Part shown: piece by piece, positions 7,302 through 13,955 of the stretch
How positions within the stretch are numbered: the stretch's first letter is position 1
Layout: every line of letters begins with the position of its first letter
Assembly: GCA_964440095.1 (NCBI GenBank)
Contig: CAYTPZ010000044.1
Location: 1-14,269 of the forward strand
From: JACNKJ01 sp964440095
GTDB lineage: Bacteria; Krumholzibacteriota; Krumholzibacteriia; JACNKJ01
Length of the DNA: 14,269 nucleotides
Reading direction: 5' to 3'
Made by a program: the position numbers and the translations under genes
Notes under the pieces: generated by a model
Databases searched by the model: none
What the model was told of the DNA's origin: nothing
Seen by the model: the letters and a program-made list of their open reading frames with translations, nothing else

Positions 7302-7330
7302 AAGGCAGGGGTCTGTATGTGACCTGCCTT
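7302..7330 (+). promoter_or_regulatory. 5' leader hairpin of the secreted protein mRNA
   Basis: AAGGCAGG (7302-7309) pairs perfectly with CCTGCCTT (7323-7330) around a 13-base loop that contains GGTC and GACC, able to pair in an alternative register. It would start only a few bases from the predicted 5' end, the usual position of RNase E-blocking stabiliser stems. The remaining 48 bases to the ATG are unstructured by eye and carry GGAGGAG. Confidence 0.5.
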
Positions 7331-7378
7331 CAATTGCACCATTTCTGCTAAGCATAATGACTCAACTGGAGGAGCAAC

Positions 7379-8044
7379 ATGCTGAAGAAGTTAACTTTTG
7401 TCCTCATCGCTCTCGCGTTCGCTGCCAGCGCCACCGCCGGCACCCTCACCAAGGATGGCCTCGTGCTTCCTGGTACCGGCGAAAACGTCACCATCGGTGA
7501 TCGTCTTGGCCTCGTGAACGACGGCAGCTTCGAAGACGGTATTTGCGACGATGCGTCCAGCGCCTGGACCTGCTACACCAGCACCAGCTGTTTCTGGATC
7601 CTCGATCCCATCGCTGTCTGGGGATACCCCGCCTATGACGGTATCAACGTTGCTTGGCTCGGCGGCTACTGCGGCGACGCCAACGAAAACAGCTTCTGCC
7701 AGTCGATCTTCTTCGACGGCATGTACCTTGACTGGTACTGGATGGGCTACGTCAGCACTGGCTGTGGCTACATGTACGTCACTGTCGATGGCAACGTCGT
7801 CTTTGATCACGTCATGGATCTCAGCGAGCACACCTTTGGTACCTGGAACACTGCTAGCAGTTTCTGGGGCCAGATTGACGTTAGTGCGTACTGCATGACG
7901 ACCGCCGAGCTCTGCCTCGGTTGGCTGTACTGCGACATCGCCACCAACGACAATATGCTTGTCGACTATGTGACTCTTGACACCGCTTGTGAAGGCACTG
8001 CGACGGAGGAGACCACCTTCTCCAGCGTCAAGAGCCTCTACTAG
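7379..8044 (+). CDS. secreted cysteine- and aromatic-rich protein, jelly-roll-like
   Basis: This 221-residue exported protein of unknown function has a signal peptide (KKLTFVLIALAFAASATA) with an Ala-X-Ala site and cleavage after Ala20. The mature chain opens with VNDGSFEDG, and the layout W..T, DP..W, AYDG.NVAWLGGY, then VTVDGNVVF and DNMLVDYVTLDTAC, resembles the N-G-FE..W...AWLGG...VDGxxVF...VDxVxL architecture of carbohydrate-binding or discoidin-like jelly rolls in cell-surface proteins. This is pattern recognition, not a database match. Ten cysteines (56, 65, 71, 98, 107, 129, 172, 179, 185, 204) allow five disulfides; Trp and Tyr are abundant and Lys/Arg nearly absent in the mature part, so it is strongly acidic. 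It has a strong GGAGGAG site and its own promoter, leader stem and UUCG terminator. No catalytic motif is seen. Confidence 0.8.
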   Translation: MLKKLTFVLIALAFAASATAGTLTKDGLVLPGTGENVTIGDRLGLVNDGSFEDGICDDASSAWTCYTSTSCFWILDPIAVWGYPAYDGINVAWLGGYCGDANENSFCQSIFFDGMYLDWYWMGYVSTGCGYMYVTVDGNVVFDHVMDLSEHTFGTWNTASSFWGQIDVSAYCMTTAELCLGWLYCDIATNDNMLVDYVTLDTACEGTATEETTFSSVKSLY

Positions 8045-8073
8045 TATCGATTGATTCACTAGTTTCGGTTTTG

Positions 8074-8102
8074 AACCCCGCACTTCGGTGCGGGGTTTTT
8101 TT
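8074..8102 (+). terminator. strong intrinsic terminator with TTCG tetraloop
   Basis: AACCCCGCAC (8074-8083), loop TTCG, GTGCGGGGTT (8088-8097), with seven T at 8096-8102. A perfect 10-bp stem with an extra-stable UUCG loop ends the secreted-protein transcript. Confidence 0.95.
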
Positions 8103-8225
8103 AGGCGCTTGCGGTCTCTCCTCGGCGCTCGCGAAACCGCTTCGCTTCCCTTTGGGTAAATCTGTATCTGAAAGCAAATCTGGCGGGCGGCGTTTGGCGG
8201 TTAGTAGCCGGCGGTTCCCGGCAAA

Positions 8226-8253
8226 CAAAAACCCCGACCCAAGTGGCCGGGGT
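8226..8253 (-). terminator. terminator for the minus-strand envelope-protein unit
   Basis: On the minus strand ACCCCG (8253-8248) pairs with CGGGGT (8236-8231), with inner CC/GG pairs across one mismatch, followed by a T-tract formed from the A-run at 8227-8231. It lies about 32 bases past the minus-strand stop. The 123 bases between this and the opposing terminator (8103-8225) hold no gene I can support. Confidence 0.8.
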
Positions 8254-8285
8254 ATTTCGATCTCGTGACTCGAGACTGGCGACTC

Positions 8286-9023
8286 TTAAATTCCGAACCT
8301 CACCATGACCGAAGCGTAGGGGCCATCGTTCTTGTCCAAGTCCAGTTCCTGGATCAGCACATCGTTGCCATCGAGATTCCAACTGCCGGAACTCAGGGAG
8401 TAACCGCCTTCCACCAGGATGCCCACCCAGCGTGCCAGGCGAATATCCAGGCCGGCATGGGGACGCAGCAGAACGAAGTTCCGATTGCCGCGAACTTTCA
8501 CGATGATATCGCCGTCAGCTTCCTGGGTCTCGACCCAAATGTGCGAACCGCCGCCGCCAATCTGAAGCCCACCTTCCAGGAAGATGCGAGGATGGGGAGC
8601 GAAGATACCCTTGATGGAGAAGTAACCGCCGGCATGGCTCCACTTGGTCCGGTCTCCACCCGCTTTGGATTCGGCGCTTCCGCTGAAACCGCCACCGCCG
8701 ATGGCCACGAAGGTGCGCTCGCCGGTGCGCATGCCACCCCAGCCGGCTCCACCCCAATAGAGCGTGTTTTCGGGCACTTCCATGAGGCCTTCCGCGTCGA
8801 GGATTTCATTGATCGAACTGAAACCCATATCAAACCATGTTATGGATGGTCCTCCGCCGCTGCCGGTGACTTCGAATAAGTCATCGTCTTCGAAGAACTC
8901 CTCATCGGCCCAAAAATCATTTTCCACAACTTGTTCCTCGGCCCGGGCCGCGCCCCCCGCAAAGCATATGAGAGCGGTGGCGGCCAGAACCGCGATGGAC
9001 TTGTTCCTCTTCAGGGAATACAT
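8286..9023 (-). CDS. hypothetical exported Gly-rich envelope protein, beta-barrel-like
   Basis: This 245-residue protein has a signal peptide (KRNKSIAVLAATALICFAGGAARA) and cleavage after Ala28. Three zones are visible: a very acidic stretch at 33-49 (NDFWADEEFFEDDDLFE), a segment ITWFDMGFSSINEILDAEGL leading into LYWGGAGWGGM and FVAIGGGGFSG (89-115), and beta strands to the end (IFLEGGLQIGGGG, RPHAGLDIRLARWVGILVEG, YASVMVRFGI). The pattern of a short D-F/M-G helix followed by GGxGxGG strands is one I associate with uncharacterised outer-membrane proteins; no named family is claimed. GGAGG lies 5 bases before the ATG. The gene follows the GTPase gene by 90 bases with no intervening terminator or clear promoter, so co-transcription is plausible. 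Confidence 0.75.
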   Translation of the reverse strand: MYSLKRNKSIAVLAATALICFAGGAARAEEQVVENDFWADEEFFEDDDLFEVTGSGGGPSITWFDMGFSSINEILDAEGLMEVPENTLYWGGAGWGGMRTGERTFVAIGGGGFSGSAESKAGGDRTKWSHAGGYFSIKGIFAPHPRIFLEGGLQIGGGGSHIWVETQEADGDIIVKVRGNRNFVLLRPHAGLDIRLARWVGILVEGGYSLSSGSWNLDGNDVLIQELDLDKNDGPYASVMVRFGI

Positions 9024-9113
9024 GCAAACCTCCGGGCCTGGGGATTCATGTCCTTTGACCTCCCCATGCCGGGAAGGGTTACCGGGGCGCTACGGGGAAT
9101 TCGCTATCGGGTT

Positions 9114-10115
9114 TCAGCTGCTCTTCAAATGGATTTCAACGACATCGCCATCTTCCACTACGTGTTCCCGATCCACTGTTTGACCATCGAACTTGCCCGA
9201 ACCCCATATCCTGGCTGAATCGAATTGCTCCAGGAAATCGCGGTGAACCTTGCCGGCAAGATCCAGCACGGAAGATCCGCGGGGCAGCATGTAGGGCGCC
9301 TCTTCCTCCAGCTTTTTGCCCGGCGCCTTCGTGTAGACACGCACCATGCGCAACATGGCCCAGACGGACTCGCGGAAAGCTTCAAGTCCCTCAGGAGTAT
9401 TGGCGGAAAAGATCAGACGGGGAAATCTATCGGCGACGAGCTCATCCAGAAACTCGAGATTCACTTCCGTATCGGGATGATCCGCCTTGTTCAATGCCAA
9501 GAGGGTTGTGCGCTGGTTCATGGCCTTGGCTTCATCGTCCTTGTCGGGCCACACAACCGGAAAGAGACTGCGGTCTTCAAGGGCTGAAACGATTCCCGTA
9601 AGCATGTCGCAGCAATCCGGGGCGGAGAGATCGCCGAAGATCACAAGGGCATCGGCGCTGCGAGCCTGGTCGAGAACCCAGGAATCCAAAGGGAAGTTCG
9701 CGATAGGCGGTGTATCGACCAGTTCAACCTGAACGTCCTTGTAGGGCATCATGCCCGGCAGAGGCAATTGAGTGCTGTATGGGAATTCCGCCACCACCGC
9801 TTTTGCATGGGTGAGTCCCGCCACCACCGTACTACGACCACTGTTTGGTGCGCCGAGCAGCAGAACCTGCGGCTCGTCTCCCTTGTGAACGAACCAGGGG
9901 TTATGTCCACCGCCCTTGCTCTTCTTGGCGTTTTCAATCTGTTCCTGAAGCTGCGACAGCTTCTTGCGATGCTCGCCCCAGATCTTATCGGTGCCCTTGT
10001 GCCTGGGCATGATGGCCATCATTTCGCGCAAATGGGCGATCTTCTCGGCCGGATCCCGGGCGGCTTTGAACTTGTCTTCGATCTTGTGGTATTGGGGAGG
10101 GAGATTGGTGGGCAT
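9114..10115 (-). CDS. DRG/OBG-type GTPase with C-terminal TGS domain, P-loop Lys replaced by Arg
   Basis: This 333-residue protein resembles bacterial relatives of developmentally regulated GTP-binding (DRG) proteins. The N-terminal helical region (1-70, with ANLPP-like MPTNLPPQYH and MPRHKGTDK) is typical of the family. GTPase motifs: G1 GAPNSGRST (88-96), G2 Thr around FPYST (111-115), G3 DTPP (134-137), G4 NKAD (209-212) and G5 SA (237-238). The C-terminal TGS domain spans about 258-331 (VRVYTKAPGKK to GDVVEIHL). The invariant Walker A Lys is Arg (codon CGT), which may weaken nucleotide binding. Family members are thought to bind ribosomes or tRNA. AGAGG is 5 bases before the ATG, and a good promoter lies just upstream. 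The TGS-GTPase assignment is secure; activity is uncertain. Confidence 0.88.
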   Translation of the reverse strand: MPTNLPPQYHKIEDKFKAARDPAEKIAHLREMMAIMPRHKGTDKIWGEHRKKLSQLQEQIENAKKSKGGGHNPWFVHKGDEPQVLLLGAPNSGRSTVVAGLTHAKAVVAEFPYSTQLPLPGMMPYKDVQVELVDTPPIANFPLDSWVLDQARSADALVIFGDLSAPDCCDMLTGIVSALEDRSLFPVVWPDKDDEAKAMNQRTTLLALNKADHPDTEVNLEFLDELVADRFPRLIFSANTPEGLEAFRESVWAMLRMVRVYTKAPGKKLEEEAPYMLPRGSSVLDLAGKVHRDFLEQFDSARIWGSGKFDGQTVDREHVVEDGDVVEIHLKSS

Positions 10116-10146
10116 GTAAACCTCTGAAGCCTGGATGTCCGCGCTG

Positions 10147-10175
10147 ATCTTATCCGCAAGCAGGATTCAGGTCAA
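10147..10175 (-). promoter_or_regulatory. sigma70-like promoter for the TGS GTPase gene
   Basis: On the minus strand TTGACC (10175-10170), 17-base spacer, TAAGAT (10152-10147). Start near 10140 gives a leader of about 25 bases. Confidence 0.6.
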
Positions 10176-10207
10176 TGGCTCCCAGGACACTGAAATCCTC
10201 TGATTCT

Positions 10208-10237
10208 TTGGAGATCGCCCCATTTGCTTTTGATAAT
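10208..10237 (+). promoter_or_regulatory. weak candidate promoter for the PLP-enzyme gene
   Basis: TTGGAG (10208-10213), 18-base spacer, GATAAT (10232-10237). The -10 is good and the -35 poor; the leader would be about 100 bases, AT-rich with a T-tract at 10252-10257. The divergent arrangement with the GTPase promoter leaves only about 33 bases between the two -35 boxes. Confidence 0.25.
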
Positions 10238-10340
10238 TAGGCGCGCATTTCTTTTTTCCAAACTTATTTACAGATACACTTGATTTCTCCTAATCCTTGC
10301 TCCATCCTGAATAGTCAGCGAAAATGGAGGAGGAATCGCT

Positions 10341-11750
10341 ATGAGCACCGATTTGAGCGGCTTCACGGCCGGAGTCCATCAGTATGTGAAGAAGGGCCAA
10401 GAGATCATGCAGGGGCGCGCCGAGAGCGTGAAACGCATGAAGCAATGCCGCTTCGACACCATTTCCGTTCACGGCCTCTATGACATGCAGGAAGCCCTGG
10501 AGCTAAACCAGGGATCCATCATCGAGCCGGCCTACATGTCCACCAGTCAGGCCTATCGCGATTCCGATGAGATGGAGGCGGGGCTCGCCTACCTCATTCC
10601 CAACTGGTGCTACGCGCGAATCGCCAACCCCACCACCTATTACCTCGAGTGGGCCCTGGCTCTCCTCGAAGGATACGGAAGCGACCTGGAAACCAGCGCG
10701 GTGGTTACCTCCAGCGGCATGTCCGCCATCATGAGCGCCGTGGAGCCATTCCTGGTGAAGCTCTCCAACGCACCCGACGAGCCCATCAATTTCGTCTCGT
10801 CGGCTCACGTCTATGGCGGCACCTTCCAGCAGTTCAACGTGCGCCAGGTGGAGAAGGGTCGACAGGTTCGCTGGATCCCCGACCCCACCGACCTGTCCGC
10901 CTGGGAAGCGCAGATTGATGAACACACGCGCCTGCTCTATGCCGAGCTGCCCAGCAATCCGACCATCAATTTTTGTGACATCGAGAAGCTGGCGGAAATT
11001 GCGCATCGCCATGGGATTCCTCTGATCATAGACGCCACCGTGGCCACGCCCGCTCTTATGCGCCCCTTGACTCACGGCGCCGATGTGGTCATCCACTCGG
11101 TTTCAAAAAGCCTGACTTCCAGTGGAATGGGTGTGGGCGGCGTGATCGTCAGCCGCAAAAACCTCGTGAGCGAAAAGGTTACCGAGCCATGCGAAATGGT
11201 TGAGGACTTCGCCACCTGGGTGAAGTTCCTGCCCTATCGCGACAACGGTCCCTCCATGAACCCCATGCAGGCCCTGCTCGTGCTCAACGATCTGCGCACT
11301 CTCCGCAGCAAGATGGATCTGGTCAGCCAGAGCTCCCAGACCGTGGCGGAATGGCTTGAGAATCATCCCAAGATCGATCGCGTTGATTACCTGGGATTGA
11401 ATTCCAATCCCTTGCACGATCTTGCAAGTCGCTACATGTACCTGGTTGATTCCGACCTCGACGGAGCCACGCCGGTGAATCGTTACGGGCACCTCATGAG
11501 TTTCCGCGTGAAGGGAAGCGGCGAGGACACGCGTCGCATGTTCGACGGATTCGAGATGATCTTCAGGGCCACCGATCTCGGACGCATTAAATCGGTGGCG
11601 ACTATTCCATCCATCAGCACTCATCAGCAATTGGGCGAGGAGGCGCGAAGTATGGCCGACGTGCCGCCCAACCTCATTCGCCTGAACGTGGGCGGCGAGC
11701 ATCCCGAGGACATCATCGCCGACCTAGAGCGAGGATTGGCAAAGGTTTAG
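10341..11750 (+). CDS. Cys/Met-metabolism PLP-dependent enzyme (cystathionine gamma-synthase/lyase or homocysteine synthase-like)
   Basis: This 469-residue fold-type I PLP enzyme of the trans-sulfuration family acts on C-S bonds of sulfur amino acids. Visible family marks: YARIANPTTYYLE (91-103; Tyr91 and Arg93 bind phosphate of the neighbouring subunit), SSGMSAI (124-130), VYGGT (158-161), DATVATP (231-237; Asp231 holds the pyridine N), the PLP lysine Lys256 in HSVSKSLTSSG, and the C-terminal NVGGEHPEDIIADLERGL. The active-site surroundings differ from the common DNTFATP and SxTKxxxGH, and there is a roughly 38-residue N-terminal extension, so the subgroup is divergent and the exact reaction (lyase, synthase or sulfhydrylase) is open. 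ATG 10341 has GGAGGAGG 7 bases upstream. Monocistronic, closed by a terminator at 11787-11810. Confidence 0.9.
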   Translation: MSTDLSGFTAGVHQYVKKGQEIMQGRAESVKRMKQCRFDTISVHGLYDMQEALELNQGSIIEPAYMSTSQAYRDSDEMEAGLAYLIPNWCYARIANPTTYYLEWALALLEGYGSDLETSAVVTSSGMSAIMSAVEPFLVKLSNAPDEPINFVSSAHVYGGTFQQFNVRQVEKGRQVRWIPDPTDLSAWEAQIDEHTRLLYAELPSNPTINFCDIEKLAEIAHRHGIPLIIDATVATPALMRPLTHGADVVIHSVSKSLTSSGMGVGGVIVSRKNLVSEKVTEPCEMVEDFATWVKFLPYRDNGPSMNPMQALLVLNDLRTLRSKMDLVSQSSQTVAEWLENHPKIDRVDYLGLNSNPLHDLASRYMYLVDSDLDGATPVNRYGHLMSFRVKGSGEDTRRMFDGFEMIFRATDLGRIKSVATIPSISTHQQLGEEARSMADVPPNLIRLNVGGEHPEDIIADLERGLAKV

Positions 11751-11786
11751 TGACTCGCCGAACCCTAGCAACGGCATCCCGGAATT

Positions 11787-11810
11787 AGCCTCCGCAACTG
11801 CGGGGGCTTT
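11787..11810 (+). terminator. intrinsic terminator after the PLP-enzyme gene
   Basis: AGCCTCCGC (11787-11795), loop AACT, GCGGGGGCT (11800-11808), with one G-T pair. The T-run is short (TTT to 11810, then CCC), so efficiency may be moderate. Confidence 0.65.
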
Positions 11811-11961
11811 CCCATATCTCCCATTGTTTCAATCATTTAGCTTTCCAAAAAATCGGACTTGCCGCTCTTGCATTCCACGATTCATATCGCTTTCTTCCTT
11901 CGTCGCCGGGGTAGAGACCCAGGCCCTTTTACACACGATTGAACCGAAAAGGAGCTGCTCC

Positions 11962-13293
11962 ATGTCCAGAGAAAAGTTCATGGAAGGGGTCATCGCCAAG
12001 AACCCCGAGCAGAAAGAATTTCATCAGGCCGTCCGCGAGGTCGTGGAATCGGTCTGGGACTTCGTTGAGAAGAATCCCCAGTACAAGGAAGCCAAGATCC
12101 TTGATCGCATGGTTGAGCCCGAGCGCGTCATCATGTTCCGGATCCCCTGGACCGACGACAAGGGTGAAGTTCAGGTCAATCGCGGTTTCCGCATTGAAAT
12201 GAACAGCGCCATCGGCCCCTACAAGGGCGGCCTCCGTTTCCACCCCACCGTCAATCTCGGCATCCTCAAGTTCTTGGCCTTCGAACAGGTCTACAAGAAC
12301 AGCCTGACCACCCTGCCCATGGGCGGCGGTAAAGGCGGCTCCGACTTTGACCCCAAGGGCAAGAGCGACAATGAAGTGATGAGCTTCTGCCAGAGCTTCA
12401 TGACCGAACTCCAGCGTCACATCGGTCCCAACACCGACGTTCCCGCCGGCGACATCGGCGTGGGCGGCCGCGAGATCGGTTTCATGTTCGGCCAGTACAA
12501 GCGTCTTCGCAACGAATTCACCGGCGTTCTCACGGGCAAGGGCCTGAACTGGGGCGGCAGCCTCATTCGCCCCGAGGCCACGGGCTACGGCCAGGTCTAC
12601 TTCGCGCGTGAAATGCTCGCCACTCGTAACGACAGCTTCAAGGGCAAGACCGTCACCGTCTCCGGTTCCGGAAACGTGGCCCAGTACGCCACCGAGAAGG
12701 TCATCGAGTTCGGCGGCAAGGTCGTAACCATGTCCGACAGCGGCGGCTACATCCACGATCCCGAAGGCATCGACAGCGAGAAGCTGGCCTTCGTCATGGA
12801 TCTGAAGAACGTGCGTCGCGGGCGCATCAGCGAGTACGCCGAGAAGTATGGCTGCACCTACGTCGAAGGCAAGCGCCCTTGGGAAGTCAAGTGCGACGTC
12901 GCGCTCCCCAGCGCGACCCAGAACGAGATCAACGCCGATGAGGCGAAGGTGCTTCTGGCCAACGGTTGCTTCGTCGTCTCCGAGGGCGCCAACATGCCCA
13001 CCGAGCCCGAAGCCATCGAGATCTTCACGGCCGCCAAGATCCTCTACGGTCCTGGCAAAGCCGCCAACGCCGGTGGCGTGGCCACTTCCGGTCTCGAGAT
13101 GAGCCAGAACAGCATGCGTCTGAACTGGACTCGCGAGGAAGTCGACGCGAAGCTGGACAAGATCATGTGCGACATCCACGAGACCTGCGTGAAGTACGGC
13201 AAGGAAGGCGATTACATCGACTACGTGAAGGGTGCCAACATCGGCGGCTTCATCAAGGTCGCCGACGCCATGCTGGATCAGGGCGTCGTGTAA
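11962..13293 (+). CDS. gdhA: glutamate dehydrogenase, hexameric NADP-type
   Basis: GdhA interconverts 2-oxoglutarate, ammonia and NAD(P)H with glutamate. From ATG 11962 it is 443 residues, close to the 447 of E. coli GdhA. The substrate domain shows PYKGGLRFHP with Lys88, PMGGGKGGSDFDPKGKS with catalytic Lys124, and PAGDIGVGGREIGFMFGQYK with Asp164. The Rossmann domain shows VTVSGSGNVAQYATEKVIEF (231-250), and GLEMSQNSMRLNW lies near the end. The small-subunit length and these blocks match the bacterial NADP-dependent class. An upstream in-frame start at 11824 exists, but the extension is unlike the family, while AAGGAG sits 7 bases before 11962. No confident promoter is seen in 11811-11961. 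Third-position C/G preference is very strong, suggesting high expression. Confidence 0.96.
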   Translation: MSREKFMEGVIAKNPEQKEFHQAVREVVESVWDFVEKNPQYKEAKILDRMVEPERVIMFRIPWTDDKGEVQVNRGFRIEMNSAIGPYKGGLRFHPTVNLGILKFLAFEQVYKNSLTTLPMGGGKGGSDFDPKGKSDNEVMSFCQSFMTELQRHIGPNTDVPAGDIGVGGREIGFMFGQYKRLRNEFTGVLTGKGLNWGGSLIRPEATGYGQVYFAREMLATRNDSFKGKTVTVSGSGNVAQYATEKVIEFGGKVVTMSDSGGYIHDPEGIDSEKLAFVMDLKNVRRGRISEYAEKYGCTYVEGKRPWEVKCDVALPSATQNEINADEAKVLLANGCFVVSEGANMPTEPEAIEIFTAAKILYGPGKAANAGGVATSGLEMSQNSMRLNWTREEVDAKLDKIMCDIHETCVKYGKEGDYIDYVKGANIGGFIKVADAMLDQGVV

Positions 13294-13333
13294 GAGAACT
13301 GTTGGCAGGAAACTGAAAACTGCCGGCCAGAAT

Positions 13334-13373
13334 AAGAAAGACCCCCGACCGTGAGGCCGGGGGTCTTTCTTTT
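13334..13373 (+). terminator. strong intrinsic terminator after gdhA
   Basis: A 16-bp stem: 13335-13350 pairs with 13355-13370 around loop GTGA, with one A-C mismatch, and ends in a short T-rich tail (to 13373). The stem bears CCCCCG/CGGGGG and AGAAAG/CTTTCT halves. It may also stop minus-strand transcription from the small gene at 13436-13669, since the reverse complement is followed by TTATT. Confidence 0.92.
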
Positions 13374-13435
13374 GTGCAAGGACTGTGCATCACCACACTT
13401 GCTATTTGGGGAACCCCCCTATCGGCAACTATGGA

Positions 13436-13669
13436 TCAGTTTGAAGAATCCTGCTGTCCCTGTTCTCGAAGCCGTCTAAGCCGAGTTTTCAGAACAGCAA
13501 TCCAGCAACACATCACCGCAACTGTCGAGAAAACGGCTATGATGACCGGATCACCGACTGTGGTTTCCCCCTTCAGTTCAAACGCACCGATGCGCTGAAA
13601 TAGAAGCGGGATAGTCAATGTGACCAGAAAAGTGAGCACAAGAAATGCAAGGGCCTTTCCGCCGTTCAT
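13436..13669 (-). CDS. small two-TM membrane protein, unknown
   Basis: From ATG at 13669-13667 this is 77 residues. Two hydrophobic helices are clear, about 6-24 (ALAFLVLTFLVTLTIPLLF) and 42-60 (VIIAVFSTVAVMCCWIAVL, with a Cys-Cys pair), separated by a short polar loop (QRIGAFELKGETTVGD). A basic cytoplasmic tail (KTRLRRLREQGQQDSSN) follows, so by the positive-inside rule the C-terminus is inside. An upstream TTG at 13735 could add 22 polar residues but gives a less membrane-like start. The ribosome-binding site is weak (GAGA 6 bases upstream) and the promoter unclear (TTGACG at 13735-13730 with a poor -10). I do not recognise the family. Regular membrane topology argues for a real gene. Confidence 0.55.
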   Translation of the reverse strand: MNGGKALAFLVLTFLVTLTIPLLFQRIGAFELKGETTVGDPVIIAVFSTVAVMCCWIAVLKTRLRRLREQGQQDSSN

Positions 13670-13760
13670 GTAAATCTCGCGGCTGTATAAGATACATCTT
13701 GATTCACTCACACTAAAACTCCTGCCTAACGTCAAGGATTTCGCAACCTTGGGAACGGCA

Positions 13761-13817
13761 CCACACGAGACTAATCATCGGCTCTTCCGGGTTTCGTGTG
13801 GGTAGCGAGCCATGATT
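13761..13817 (+). other. two overlapping, mutually exclusive hairpins
   Basis: Hairpin A pairs 13761-13772 (CCACACGAGACT) with 13790-13801, 12 bp including two G-T pairs. Hairpin B pairs 13773-13784 (AATCATCGGCTC) with 13807-13817, 11 bp with one bulged C. Their arms interleave (A5, B5, A3, B3), and the joining loops look too short for a full pseudoknot, so they would be alternatives. GAGCC of hairpin B can also pair with a second GGCTC at 13828-13832. It lies in the gene-free stretch 13670-14040. Confidence 0.5.
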
Positions 13818-13865
13818 CACCGTCTTTGGCTCTTTGCTTTCGCGCCGAGTGCGGCTTGTTCCGGC

Positions 13866-13886
13866 GTCCACCCGGGTGGACTTTTT
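13866..13886 (+). terminator. orphan intrinsic terminator / 16-bp perfect palindrome
   Basis: GTCCACCCGGGTGGAC (13866-13881) is a perfect palindrome that folds as a 6-bp stem with a CCGG loop and is followed directly by TTTTT and a T-rich stretch. The T-tract is only on the plus-strand side. No plus-strand gene lies between the gdhA terminator and this site, so it may end a small RNA. Confidence 0.5.
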
Positions 13887-13934
13887 GTCTGTTTTCGGTG
13901 GCAAGAACTGTGCCCCTTGTGCCCGCTAACCCGT

Positions 13935-13954
13935 TGTTATTATTATAGATAACA
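13935..13954. promoter_or_regulatory. inverted repeat abutting the promoter of the right-hand HNH-like gene
   Basis: TGTTAT (13935-13940) and ATAACA (13949-13954) form perfect 6-base arms around an AT-only-like 8-base centre, ending one base before the -35 box. It could be a dimeric-repressor operator or simply an AT-rich upstream element. Confidence 0.35.
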
Positions 13955-13955
13955 C

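Noticed and set aside
11824..11961. N-terminal extension of GdhA by 46 residues
   Set aside because: The extension does not resemble the family, runs through the presumed promoter region, and a well-spaced AAGGAG marks the start at 11962.
11929..13179. A 416-residue open frame antisense to gdhA
   Set aside because: It is a codon-bias shadow of a strongly biased gene: low-complexity Val/Asp/Gly/Leu composition, no family resemblance and no ribosome-binding site.
13761..13817. True H-type pseudoknot from the interleaved arms
   Set aside because: The loop crossing the 12-bp stem would be only 5 bases and the other 0 bases, which looks sterically too short; alternative hairpins are more likely.
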